The notes under the pieces are model-generated. The model ran no database searches. It was not told where the DNA came from and was given only the letters and a program-made list of their open reading frames with translations. Shown here in pieces: positions 26,532 to 34,857 of a DNA stretch of 64,000 nucleotides. The stretch lies in assembly GCF_004458765.1 (NCBI RefSeq), contig NZ_SPJX01000167.1:62001-126000 (forward strand). Reading direction: 5' to 3'. Each line of letters begins with the position of its first letter. Positions within the stretch are counted from its first letter, which is position 1. The DNA comes from Microvirga pakistanensis (GTDB lineage Bacteria > Pseudomonadota > Alphaproteobacteria > Rhizobiales > Beijerinckiaceae). The position numbers and the translations under genes are program-made.

Positions 26532-26669
26532 CCCAGAAGCATTGAGCACTGATGTACGCGACTGAAATGCATGTTTGTAGCCGGGAGGAGCGTTCTCGGC
26601 AGGCATGGCTAAGTGTCCCCTCACGGTGTTTGTCACAGGTCCTTGCGAAAACAGTGGAGCATTACCTGG

Positions 26670-26900
26670 ATGCCGATTCCTTTGCCGAACCAGCCCTATC
26701 CTGAACCGACCCCGGCCGACCCCAATCCGGCTCCGGTCAGCCCGCCCACTCCTCCTGAGACACCGCAGCCTGAGCCCATCGGAGTGCCGCCAACCACACC
26801 TGGAAACATTCCACCTCCAGGCGAGCCGGTCGGTGTCCCGCCGACAACGCCGCAGGAAATCCCTGTGACGCCGACGACGCCGCAGCCCACAGCGGGATAA
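26670..26900 (+). CDS. Proline-rich small protein with internal repeats
   Basis: The 76-residue frame is about 40 percent proline with no charged core. It contains a near-repeat, GVPPTTPGNIPPPGEPV and GVPPTTPQEIPVTP, and PEPTP/PADPNP runs. GGAG lies 10 bases before ATG 26670. No signal peptide or other domain is seen; an extended polyproline structure is expected. It could be an envelope spacer or a protein-binding peptide. Low complexity means the frame could be fortuitous, but the length and start site argue for a gene. Confidence 0.5.
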   Translation: MPIPLPNQPYPEPTPADPNPAPVSPPTPPETPQPEPIGVPPTTPGNIPPPGEPVGVPPTTPQEIPVTPTTPQPTAG

Positions 26901-27053
26901 AGATTTCTGGTGAGCGAATGTGATACTCAAGGCTTGTACAGCCTCAGGTACTGATCCGGTTTAGCGAGCATGGTGATCGGACCCCTATCCGACCTGATCG
27001 AACGAGGCAACAGGATCATATTGGCAGCGCCACCAACTCTACTCACAGAGATG

Positions 27054-27079
27054 GTGGGGAGGACTGAGCTCCTCCCCAC
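27054..27079. terminator. Perfect 10-bp stem-loop between convergent genes
   Basis: GTGGGGAGGA and its exact complement flank a 6-base loop. It lies 15 bases past the stop of the minus-strand DUF4142 gene and downstream of the plus-strand proline-rich gene, so it could end transcription in both directions. No T-run is seen on either strand. Confidence 0.5.
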
Positions 27080-27094
27080 TCGATCGCACGATCC

Positions 27095-28243
27095 TTACTG
27101 ACGAGGAGCGGTGCCGGTGGCGCCACCGGCACCGGCATTTCGATTGTTGTCCTGGAACCGCGGAGCGTTCTGAAGCTGCTCTCTGGTCATCATGACGATG
27201 ATCGCATCCGGCTCGGGTGCATTGGCAGTGGCGCCCGTGCCCGTCTGGGTTGCGCCAGTCTGTGCTGCGTTCTGGCCGGCCGTTCCCATCGTTGAGCTGG
27301 TGCCGGCGGTGTTAGTTCCCGCCGTACCTGTCGTGGGAGCACGGGTCGTGCCAGTCACAGACCCTGTCGCATTGGCGTTCTGCTGACCTGAGCGGACCTG
27401 AACCTGCTGCATCGGGATCGCGACATGGGTCTCGCCGATCCCGAGGAAGCCACCAACGTCAATCACGACGGCACGGACTTGGCCGTTGCGATCAATGAGA
27501 ACATCACCAACCTCGCCGATGTCCTCATTGTTACCACCGCGCACATCGGTGCCGATCAGCTCAGAAGCACGGTACATGCCGGGCTCACGCTGGGTAACAA
27601 AGGTGGAGGTGCTCATGTTACCACCCTGGTTCGCTCCCGTGGTTGAACCGGCTGTTCCGGGCTGGGCTGCGCCAACCTGAGCAGGCGGAAGCGCAGACTG
27701 GATCTGCTCGACGGTCTGCAAGTGCTCTCGCAGAGACGGAAGGGTCTGCTGGGCGAATTGCTTTAGCTGCTGGTTGTCGCCATTCTGCGAATATTGGTCA
27801 AAGAGATTGACGGCTTCGCGGTGGGCGGTCACTTGCATCTGAATGTAGTTGCGGTCGAACCCTGCCCCTGAGGCGCTCTGCAATGTCTGCACCATCTGCT
27901 GGTGAGGCTGGTCGAGGCTGGTTGGGACCGTGACGCCTTGGACACCCTGCGCGGTGGACTTCAGCTTGTCCCCGGCCGCCGTGTGCTCTTGTATCATGCG
28001 TTGGGCGAACTGACGCACCCGGTCATTCTGCGACTTCTGCTGCGCGAGTTGGCTGGACTGGACCTCGAACATGTTGCTGATTGCGGCCCGGTTCACGAAA
28101 TCAGCGGCTGCAGGTGCCTGGGCTCCGGGTTGAGCCGGACGAGCTTGCGTGCTCTGCGGCGGCTGTGAGGGGCTCGTTTGGGCGAGTGAGATGGCAGGTA
28201 CAAGTGCGGTCGAAGCTACAATAGCTAACAGGCGAAGCTTCAT
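27095..28243 (-). CDS. Secreted DUF4142 protein with a PRC-barrel domain
   Basis: The 382-residue protein has a signal peptide (about 1-21), a DUF4142 four-helix bundle (about 45-185: ADFVNRAAISNMFEVQSSQL, QFAQRMIQEHTAAGDKL), a Gly/Thr linker, a PRC-barrel (about 225-290: ELIGTDVRGGNNEDIGEVGD, VVIDVGGFLGIGETHVAIP) and a long Thr/Gly/Ala-rich tail. DUF4142 resembles ferritin-like bundles; PRC-barrels occur in stress and electron-transfer proteins. ATG 28243 is preferred because GGAG is 7 bases away; the ATG at 28249 is too close. Both domains are common singly in this group; their union here is the notable point. Confidence 0.85.
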   Translation of the reverse strand: MKLRLLAIVASTALVPAISLAQTSPSQPPQSTQARPAQPGAQAPAAADFVNRAAISNMFEVQSSQLAQQKSQNDRVRQFAQRMIQEHTAAGDKLKSTAQGVQGVTVPTSLDQPHQQMVQTLQSASGAGFDRNYIQMQVTAHREAVNLFDQYSQNGDNQQLKQFAQQTLPSLREHLQTVEQIQSALPPAQVGAAQPGTAGSTTGANQGGNMSTSTFVTQREPGMYRASELIGTDVRGGNNEDIGEVGDVLIDRNGQVRAVVIDVGGFLGIGETHVAIPMQQVQVRSGQQNANATGSVTGTTRAPTTGTAGTNTAGTSSTMGTAGQNAAQTGATQTGTGATANAPEPDAIIVMMTREQLQNAPRFQDNNRNAGAGGATGTAPRQ

Positions 28244-28400
28244 CTTCATTCTCCATTTGCAATAGGGTTTACCAACTCGAGAGGCGTTCTTGCCGGTCTC
28301 AAGATCATTCGCGCGTGCAGGAGGCCTTCAGGCCTGCGGTTGTTCGCGAGTGAACTCGTCGCGACTCCCGATGTTCCGAGGAGTCTCGGCCGAACAATCA

Positions 28401-28425
28401 GGTGGCGCAGCCAAGCCGCGCCACC
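28401..28425. terminator. 8-bp stem-loop following the BON protein gene
   Basis: GGTGGCGC and GCGCCACC flank a 9-base loop, and on the plus strand TTTT follows at 28426-28429. On the minus strand, where the BON gene ends 13 bases away, the hairpin is preceded by AAAA. It is probably a bidirectional terminator. Confidence 0.55.
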
Positions 28426-28437
28426 TTTTGGGTCTAC

Positions 28438-29376
28438 TCAGGTGGTTGCTCCAGACTTGCGCCGACCTGTCCCAGGCGTGCCTGCCTCACTGGTGCCACC
28501 CTGAGCACCGCTTAGGCCTGTGCCGGCTGCCCCTGTGGTGCTGCCGATGCCCATGCTGCCTGCGGTCCCGGCAGCTGTGCCCTGGCCCATGCCTTGTTGC
28601 TGGACCCGCAGGTTGTTCTGCACGTGCGTGACGCCCGAGACCCGCTCGGCACAGTCTTCAGCCCGCCGCTTGGCCTCGCGGCTGTCGACGGTTCCGGTGA
28701 GTGTTACCTCGCAGTTCGAGACACTCACCTCGACCTCTGACGCATCCACATAGGGATCGTCCGTGAGACGGTCGTTCACGTCCTCACGAATGCGGTCGTC
28801 GGATCGGGTGTAGCCCTTCGGACCACGTCCACGGTGATGCTGGGCACCTTGGTCGCCCTGGCGGGCGTCCTGCTCGCGCCGACGAGCCGCATCATCGTTG
28901 CCAAACCAGGAGGCCATCTCGTCCGTGGCTCGGTCCCAGCCGCTGCGTTCGCCGCGGTAGCCCCAGGTGTCCTGGTGAGGGCCGCGCTCTTCGCCCCGAT
29001 AGCCCTGGTGGGCACCATAGAAGCCACGATTGTAGTCATTGCCGCCATAGCCGCGCTCATTGTTGCCGCGTCCATAGTCCTGATACGAGCTGCCGTGGCC
29101 CTCAGTGCCGTATCCGCCACCATAGTCGCGGCCGCCGCGCGAACCGGCCCTGTCGTCTCCACGATCCCGATCACGGTCATAGCCGGCGCTCCGGTTGCCG
29201 AAGCCGCGCTGGGCGATGAAGCCCTCATCCGAACCTTGGTCACGGCCATAGCCACCGCCACGATACTCGCCACCACGGCCGCCGCGCCGATTACCCTCGC
29301 TCCGCCAGCGATCACGATCGTCATCACGATAGCCGTAGCGTCCTTGGTCATTCCTCCATCGATCATTGTCTGCCAT
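28438..29376 (-). CDS. RG/DR-rich protein with a BON domain
   Basis: The 312-residue protein has a long N-terminal region (about 1-195) of low complexity rich in Arg, Gly, Asp, Tyr and Asn (RGGRGGEYRGGGYGRD and similar), a BON domain (about 200-265: DRIREDVNDRLTDDPYVDAS, VTLTGTVDSREAKRRAEDCAE) and a Gly/Thr-rich tail. BON domains bind membranes or are in osmotic-shock proteins. There is no signal peptide, and the N-terminus looks intrinsically disordered. AAGGAG lies 8 bases before the ATG. Confidence 0.85.
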   Translation of the reverse strand: MADNDRWRNDQGRYGYRDDDRDRWRSEGNRRGGRGGEYRGGGYGRDQGSDEGFIAQRGFGNRSAGYDRDRDRGDDRAGSRGGRDYGGGYGTEGHGSSYQDYGRGNNERGYGGNDYNRGFYGAHQGYRGEERGPHQDTWGYRGERSGWDRATDEMASWFGNDDAARRREQDARQGDQGAQHHRGRGPKGYTRSDDRIREDVNDRLTDDPYVDASEVEVSVSNCEVTLTGTVDSREAKRRAEDCAERVSGVTHVQNNLRVQQQGMGQGTAAGTAGSMGIGSTTGAAGTGLSGAQGGTSEAGTPGTGRRKSGATT

Positions 29377-29607
29377 GAGTTGGCTCCTTCTTGATCAACA
29401 CGAGAAGGCTGCCGTCGTGGACAGCCTAACCGAAGAACGGAAGCCATACTGATCTGTTCCGAGCGGGTTCGGATGGCTGCATCTTCAGCCATGAGGAACT
29501 TGGCCATTCGCCGCCGCGATTCAGCTGGAGGCATCCAGAATGGGTCGGAACAACGATAAATCGCCTGAGTTCACCTCTTCAACAGCCCCAGGCGCTGGAG
29601 ATGAACC

Positions 29608-29754
29608 ATGAGTGCGAATGCTCTCGATTCTCTAAACAATGCTCCAGCCCATCATCGCGCTGCCCCTGCGGCGGCGATCACCGTAATCGGAGAAGGTCTT
29701 GTTCTCGCAGGCGCAGTCATGCTGTTGCGCTTCAACCAGACCCTCGCGGACTGA
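29608..29754 (+). CDS. 48-residue small protein with a membrane segment
   Basis: The short frame starts at an ATG with GGAG 9 bases upstream and ends at TGA. The middle (AITVIGEGLVLAGAVMLL) is hydrophobic, and the N-terminus is polar. It lies 54 bases before the CBS gene on the same strand. I recognise no family; the membrane helix and ribosome site support a real gene only moderately. Confidence 0.4.
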   Translation: MSANALDSLNNAPAHHRAAPAAAITVIGEGLVLAGAVMLLRFNQTLAD

Positions 29755-29808
29755 GCTTTTCAGTTGCCCGAAGGCCTACCGTACCTCAATCCAAGGCGGA
29801 GATGAGAC

Positions 29809-30255
29809 ATGCGTGTATCGGAAGCTATGACGCGGGATGTGCGGGTCGCCCGTCCCGACCAGACGATCCAGGATGCGGCCAAGATGATGTCGGATGTAGA
29901 TGCGGGCGTGCTGCCGGTGGGCGAGAACGATCAGCTCGTCGGCATGATCACAGATCGCGATATCGCCATCCGTGGCATCGCCCAAGGCAAGGGGCCTGAC
30001 ACACCCGTGCGGGAGGTCATGACTGCCGACGTGAAGTACTGCTTTGAGGACGAAGACACGGACCAGGTGGCCCGCAACATGGCCGACCAGCAGGTCCGGC
30101 GCCTGCCCGTGGTGAACCGGGACAAGCGTCTTGTCGGCATTCTGTCGCTGGGCGATCTCGCCGTCATGCAGGGTGGCCGACCGGCCGGCGAGGCCCTGGC
30201 GGGCATCTCGGAGCCTGGTGGCGAGCACTCGCAGACGGGTGGCTCACGATCGTGA
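29809..30255 (+). CDS. CBS-domain pair protein
   Basis: The 148-residue protein consists of two CBS domains (about 1-60 and 70-130), with SEAMTRDVRVARPDQTIQDAA, GVLPVGENDQLVGMITDRD and RLPVVNRDKRLVGILSLGD. Such stand-alone pairs bind adenine nucleotides and modulate partner proteins. Its stop overlaps the GTG start of the pcm gene, so the two are translationally coupled. Confidence 0.9.
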   Translation: MRVSEAMTRDVRVARPDQTIQDAAKMMSDVDAGVLPVGENDQLVGMITDRDIAIRGIAQGKGPDTPVREVMTADVKYCFEDEDTDQVARNMADQQVRRLPVVNRDKRLVGILSLGDLAVMQGGRPAGEALAGISEPGGEHSQTGGSRS

Positions 30256-30932
30256 GGCTGGCTCCCGATCTTCGTGCCGCACGCGAGCGCATGATCAAGG
30301 AGCAACTCGCCGCACGCGACATCAGCGATCCTCGCGTACTGGAGGCGATGAGCGGGGTGCCTCGGGAGGTGTTCGTGCCGGAAGACCTTCACGAGGTCGC
30401 CTATGGTGATGGGTCTCTTCCTATCGGGGAAGGGCAGACGATCTCTCAGCCCTACATCGTCGCTCTCATGCTTCAGGTGGCTGAGATCAGCCTGTCTGAC
30501 CGCGTGCTTGATGTAGGGACAGGGTCAGGCTATGCCGCGGCGGTTGCAAGTCGACTGGCAGCCCACGTGTATTCAATCGAGCGGCACGCATCCCTGATTG
30601 AGAGCGCGCAACAGCGGTTTGTGGAGCTTGGGTACCGTAACATCACCGTCCGCCACGGCGATGGCACCCTCGGTTGGCCGGAAGAAGCGCCTTTTGATGC
30701 AATCCTCGTTGCCGCCGGCGGACCTGAGATCCCCCAGGTCTACTGCAGACAACTGAGCAGGGGTGGCTGCCTGGTGATGCCGGTCGGACCAGAAAGCCAT
30801 CAGAAGCTCGTGCGGGTGCAGCGCAGGGCTGACAACGGTTTCGTCGAGGATGACTTCGGCTATGTATCATTCGTGCCTCTGATCGGTGAGCACGGGTGGT
30901 CTTCTACACGAGCCCGCAACCATAACCGCTGA
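30252..30932 (+). CDS. pcm: Protein-L-isoaspartate O-methyltransferase
   Basis: The 226-residue enzyme repairs isoaspartyl residues by methylation with SAM. It shows the start region RERMIKEQLAARDISDPRVL, the substrate loop GQTISQPYIVALM, SAM motif LDVGTGSGYAAAV, and FDAILVAAGGPEIP. The GTG start overlaps the CBS gene's stop. It is one of two Pcm units in the window; the other is fused to an esterase domain at 51115-53116. Confidence 0.92.
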   Translation: MRLAPDLRAARERMIKEQLAARDISDPRVLEAMSGVPREVFVPEDLHEVAYGDGSLPIGEGQTISQPYIVALMLQVAEISLSDRVLDVGTGSGYAAAVASRLAAHVYSIERHASLIESAQQRFVELGYRNITVRHGDGTLGWPEEAPFDAILVAAGGPEIPQVYCRQLSRGGCLVMPVGPESHQKLVRVQRRADNGFVEDDFGYVSFVPLIGEHGWSSTRARNHNR

Positions 30933-30947
30933 TGAGAGGACATCACC

Positions 30948-31442
30948 ATGAATGTCGATGATTTCCGCCAGATGTATGTAACCGAGCTGCAGGAGTTGCG
31001 CTCCGTCGAGGAACAACTCGCCCAGGCTCTGCCGAAGATGGCTGACGTGGCCGAGCATCCTGATCTCAAGGAGGCGATTGCCACCCATACGAATGAGACT
31101 CGCTCCCAGCGCGACCGCCTGGATCAGCTCCTCAGCAGCCATGGAGCCAACCCGCGCGAGCATCGCGATTCATCAATGCAGGCCCTCATTGGCGAGGCGG
31201 ATCGATGGGCCGGGATGGTCCAAGACCGGGACTTGCGCGATGCGGGCCTGATCGCCTCAGCCCAGCGGATCGAGCACTATGAGATTGCAGTCTATGGCAC
31301 GCTCGCCGCCTGGGCCAAGCAACTCGGCCTCAACGAGGACCTTCGTGTTCTGCTGGAAATCCTGGATGAGGAGAAGCGCACGGACGAGTTGCTGACGGAT
31401 CTGGCCAAGCAGGTCATCAATCCCGAGGCTGCATCAGCCTGA
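30948..31442 (+). CDS. YciE-like (DUF892) ferritin-like protein
   Basis: The 164-residue protein forms a ferritin-like four-helix bundle of the DUF892 family: YVTELQELRSVEEQLAQALP and RIEHYEIAVYGTLAAWAKQLG, with Glu and His residues placed for a di-iron site. Members are stress-induced and their chemistry is unproven. GAGAGGA precedes the ATG, 15 bases after pcm, so it completes a CBS-pcm-DUF892 operon. Confidence 0.9.
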   Translation: MNVDDFRQMYVTELQELRSVEEQLAQALPKMADVAEHPDLKEAIATHTNETRSQRDRLDQLLSSHGANPREHRDSSMQALIGEADRWAGMVQDRDLRDAGLIASAQRIEHYEIAVYGTLAAWAKQLGLNEDLRVLLEILDEEKRTDELLTDLAKQVINPEAASA

Positions 31443-31510
31443 GTTGTGAGCGCTGTTTTTCTGGTGCGGATAGAGCCGTGTTGTCTGGCTGGTGTGCTGA
31501 TAGGAACGGG

Positions 31511-32131
31511 GTGACTTATCCGCCGCCGCCGTGGCAATTGCAGGGTGAGCTCTATGCCTCTCTGTGGCGGGTGCCAGCGAGGAGCTTTCCCGGATCCGCA
31601 CCATCAGGATTGCGCCCGGTCACCCTGTATGGGCAAACCTTAGTGGGCACAGCCTGGGCGCACTACGAGCCCGGTGGCGTCCTCGCCTACAACGAGGTCC
31701 TGGCGGCGTGTCGTGTTCGAGGGCCTGGCGGGACAGCAACCCACGTCCCGCTGATCTGGGTTGACCATCCCTCCTCTGCGGCTGGAGCCCGTGCCTTATG
31801 GGGCATACCGAAGCGCTTGGCGACGTTTTCGGTCACCAGCACGAGGGCTGCACTCGAGGCTGCCGCAGATGTGAATGGGCAAGCGATTGCGTCCACTCGG
31901 TTCCACCCGCACCTGCGGCTCCCGGGCCGGTGGCCATTGCAGACACGCCTCGCGCACTGTTCGCCTGATGGCATGAAGCTCACCCGAGCCCGCTTATCAG
32001 CTCGGGTCACGTTCGGCAGCACCGAGTGGCGGTTTGCGTCTGAAGGCCCTCTCGCCTTTCTGGCTTGCCGCACTCCGCTTCTGAGTGTCAGGTTTTCTGA
32101 GATGACACTCGTCTTCGGCCCTCCCGAATGA
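31511..32131 (+). CDS. Acetoacetate-decarboxylase-like protein
   Basis: The 206-residue protein matches the acetoacetate decarboxylase superfamily in the segment GGVLAYNEVL and IWVDHPSSAAGARALWGIPKR, the usual conserved core. The classical catalytic lysine region is represented by GIPKRLATF. It may bind or decarboxylate a beta-keto acid; many members are uncharacterised. GTG 31511 has AGGA upstream; TTG 31478 is an alternative start. Confidence 0.7.
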   Translation: MTYPPPPWQLQGELYASLWRVPARSFPGSAPSGLRPVTLYGQTLVGTAWAHYEPGGVLAYNEVLAACRVRGPGGTATHVPLIWVDHPSSAAGARALWGIPKRLATFSVTSTRAALEAAADVNGQAIASTRFHPHLRLPGRWPLQTRLAHCSPDGMKLTRARLSARVTFGSTEWRFASEGPLAFLACRTPLLSVRFSEMTLVFGPPE

Positions 32132-32257
32132 TTTAGTGAGTCGATCTCATCCGGTGACACGACGAACCGTCTCTAGACTATCGGGCGGCGTAATAAGAAA
32201 CCTGTTTCCAGTCGACAAAGCGCTTATCTCAACAACTGGATTGGGAAGGATCATTAG

Positions 32258-32449
32258 GAGAACAAACCGCGGATTCGCCTAATGCTTAGGTTCAAGTCAG
32301 TGATTGGCGCTCGTATGAACCATAGTGCCATTAAGATGATCCATATGATGCAGAAGTGACAGGCAGAGTATGCCTGCAGTCCAAAGCCTTCTTTGGCAGA
32401 GCAGCTTGGTTTACTCGCTGCCTGGACATATGGCTTCGTCCCAGCCGTC
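32258..32449 (+). pseudogene. C-terminal remnant of an IS6-family transposase
   Basis: One frame reads PRIRLMLRFKS, MIHMMQK, a stop at 32357, then PSLAEQLGLLAA. This matches the end of IS6-family transposases, which read roughly RPMLGFKS...MIHMMRK.QARYAY.P.PSLAEQF..LAA. The catalytic DDE part upstream is missing and an in-frame stop interrupts the tail, so only a scar of the element remains. No terminal repeats were recognised. Confidence 0.6.
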
Positions 32450-32602
32450 TAAGCGTCCAAGCTCCAAATTCGTGATGCATCTCGTTGACGGCTTTCAATC
32501 ACGCGCGGATCGATACTGCATCCGACGACCACTAACAGCCGATGTTCCGCAGGCCGTACTTTTAGGACCCGACATTGAGGGCAATCGGTATTTGGAACCG
32601 TA

Positions 32603-33259
32603 GTGCGGTCAGTCCGTTCGCCCATCATGGACATGCTTGAAAGTTCTGCCGTTAGAGCCGTATGGCGCTCAATCTTCCTCGCGGTATGCCTGCTTATAGT
32701 CGGAGCCATGCCAATGAATTCAGCCGTCCAGGCGCGCACGCCGGATCGGTGCAGTTCTTCGATCACGATCTCGCCGGGTGATACCCTGTCATCCATAGCT
32801 CGGCACTGTGGTACAACCCTGTCAGCTCTCATTGACGCCAATCCGCACCTTCACGATCCCAACATTCTGCCGGTTGGGATGGCGCTGGTCCTTCCGCAGG
32901 GCCCCCAAGGAGACGAGGCCTCCCCGATTGAAGCTGTGGCCGAAGCTCACATTATCTCGGTGGAGCCGTCGGTACTGACACCCGGAGGGCGGGTAGTTGT
33001 TGCGGCGTCGAACCTGCCGCCGGAGGCACGTGTCTGGATCAAGGGCGGTACCAGCCGATCGCCGAAGCACCACCTCATCCTGCGAGGGGCGCGCGTGGAT
33101 GCCCAAGGCAAGCTGCACGCCGGTCTTCGCCTTCCGCATTCGCTAAGGGCAGGAGATGAGGGCTTCACCCTCTCTATAGAGGTGCCGCGCGCGAGCATGA
33201 CATTCAGTTCTGATCCGCTCGATGTGAATGAACGCTACGCGGCAGGAGAGGTACGCTGA
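32603..33259 (+). CDS. Secreted LysM-domain protein (paralogue of 10810-11517)
   Basis: The 218-residue protein has a hydrophobic signal (about 20-35), a LysM domain (ITISPGDTLSSIARHCGTTL...DANPHL) and a C-terminal beta domain beginning SVEPSVLTPGGRVVVAA, ending in PRASMTFSSDPLDV. The layout and the NLPPEARVWI block copy that of the other LysM protein, though it lacks the helical linker. GTG 32603 and ATG 32627 are both possible starts. It lies right behind the IS6 remnant. Confidence 0.8.
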   Translation: MRSVRSPIMDMLESSAVRAVWRSIFLAVCLLIVGAMPMNSAVQARTPDRCSSSITISPGDTLSSIARHCGTTLSALIDANPHLHDPNILPVGMALVLPQGPQGDEASPIEAVAEAHIISVEPSVLTPGGRVVVAASNLPPEARVWIKGGTSRSPKHHLILRGARVDAQGKLHAGLRLPHSLRAGDEGFTLSIEVPRASMTFSSDPLDVNERYAAGEVR

Positions 33260-33897
33260 CGCAGCCAACCGGCATTCTCCGACGAATTATTCCCCCGAGC
33301 ATTAGCTGTCCGCGCTGTGGCTGAGAGCTTCGAGGAACACTCGCACAATCCCTCAGTTTGCCTTGAGAGCGGCTTGTCCCTAAGGCGAGGAAATAGGGCC
33401 TAAGATCAAGGCTATCCTGAGCTGAGAACGTGAACCACAAAATCGGCGGTTCCTGCGACTTACGAGGTGCTGATCGGATATCTAATCCTGCACCCGAAGG
33501 AGACAATCCTGCGTGGCCTCCTCATCTATGGCATCACCACAGGCCTGTACTTCGTCATCAACGATCCGGATTTACGGGACCATCATGAGACGATCGATGA
33601 CCAAGAAGGCCGCTCGATCCTTGCGGGAACCCGCTGCTCTGCTGGCGTATCGGGCCTATGGCGGAGCTCCTACCGCTGTCTGTCGCCCCCCTGTTTGCTT
33701 TTCTCGCCGGAGGGGCCGTGTTCAATGCGTTCAGGTAAGAGGATACGGGGGAGCGGGAGAGGCGGTCCTCAGCACGTGCCTTAGAACCTCCGCGTATGCC
33801 GCCCGGCTCCTTGCAACCCGATGAACTGCCGCGGGCTTGGGAAACCTCCCTGCCCGTCGGCTGTTGAACCGTCGAGACCGGCTACTGCGAGGACTTC
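33260..33897. other. Long gap with a possible degenerate membrane-protein frame
   Basis: About 640 bases hold no convincing gene. A frame at 33467-33784 (GTG start) contains one hydrophobic run, LRGLLIYGITTGLYFVI, then loses all protein-like character, as if it were a truncated membrane protein. A 26-residue hydrophobic frame occurs at 33658-33738. I cannot assign either. Confidence 0.35.
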
Positions 33898-34344
33898 ATG
33901 ATCAACATCGGGAAGGGTATCATAGCAGGGCTTGTTGCCTCCGCTGCGGTGTCGGGCACCACATTATTGGTGTCGTTCGCTGGCATGATCCAAGTTGCCG
34001 ACCCTGTCCACACCGTAAGTGGGATCATGCTGACACCGACTGAGCTGAGCTGGGTTGTGCATTTTGCCGTCGGCACGTTCTTGTGGGGTCCTTTACTTGC
34101 GGTGCTGAGTCCATTCCTGCCCTCTCCCTTCTGGTTCAAGGGCCTGGTGTTCGGTGCGCTGGCGTGGCTTCTCATGGTCCTCGCTACTTGGGTTGACGAT
34201 CCGGCCTCTGTCCCGCAGCCCGGCGTCTTGCCCGTCCTGCTGCATCTCCTCTTCGGTGCCGTCTTAGGATGGATCTACGGGGTCCTGCTCGACAGGACAG
34301 AGCGTGAGGCTTCCGCCCGCCGTGCTGCCCTCACAGGTTGGTGA
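33898..34344 (+). CDS. DUF6789-like four-helix membrane protein
   Basis: The 148-residue protein has four hydrophobic segments. The pattern MINIGKGIIAGLVAS..., SWVVHFAVGTFLWGPLLAVL, FKGLVFGALAWLLMV and LLHLLFGAVLGWIYG matches DUF6789-type proteins, which have no known function. GAGG lies before the ATG. No co-transcribed partner is obvious. Confidence 0.75.
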   Translation: MINIGKGIIAGLVASAAVSGTTLLVSFAGMIQVADPVHTVSGIMLTPTELSWVVHFAVGTFLWGPLLAVLSPFLPSPFWFKGLVFGALAWLLMVLATWVDDPASVPQPGVLPVLLHLLFGAVLGWIYGVLLDRTEREASARRAALTGW

Positions 34345-34441
34345 GTTCGTCTTGAATTTCCTGGATCTGCCCGCCCCCCTCGATCTACACCGCCACTTTG
34401 CGCTTGGCTTGACCCTCACCTCCTGCCCGCTGATGACCGAG

Positions 34442-34665
34442 CTATGCGAGTTCAGACGTGGATCCAGAAAGCACCAGAGTGTCACCAACCAGAAAGCAAT
34501 CTTGCTCTGAAAGAGCGGTCGCAGCAGGGATCTTAACAAGCACGTCGCTCACGTGCTCCTCGGGGAAAGTTGGATCGAAAAGATCCTTTAGGGTCAAGCT
34601 ACGGCACTTGCCTTGCTGAATGTTTTTGAGCACAACCGCTGCCGCAACTAGCATGAGGCGCCGCA
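34442..34665 (-). CDS. Possible 74-residue hypothetical protein
   Basis: The frame begins at an ATG next to the start of the plus-strand gene at 34666, so the two are back to back with one base between. It shows a hydrophobic start (LMLVAAAVVL) and a regular C-terminus, but no family or strong ribosome site. Reported at low confidence. Confidence 0.3.
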
Positions 34666-34857
34666 TTGACACCGCAACCAATTTCCACTGCTCCGCAGCG
34701 GGATGATCATCCCCTACTGCTATTTTGCCCGGAGCAAGGCGGATGGCATACCGGCGTCTGGTTCCTGGGGAAATGGTTGGCTTATATCGACACAAGCGTC
34801 GTGCTGTTGCCAACACATTGGCTTCCTGTCCCTGCGGCTCCCTCGGACATGGAATGA
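34666..34857 (+). CDS. DUF551-like small protein
   Basis: The 63-residue protein shows the pattern PISTAPQRDDHPLLLFCPE, GGWHTGVWF, W-rich middle and THWLPVPAAP, typical of a small family annotated as DUF551-like and often found near phage or plasmid genes. The start is TTG at 34666 with GAGG 7 bases upstream. Function is unknown. Confidence 0.7.
   Translation: MTPQPISTAPQRDDHPLLLFCPEQGGWHTGVWFLGKWLAYIDTSVVLLPTHWLPVPAAPSDME

Noticed and set aside
28834-29394. Ala/Val/Ile-rich plus-strand frame that looks like a membrane protein
   Set aside because: Its hydrophobicity is the mirror of the Arg/Gly/Asp-rich coding strand of the BON protein gene, which has a strong ribosome site.
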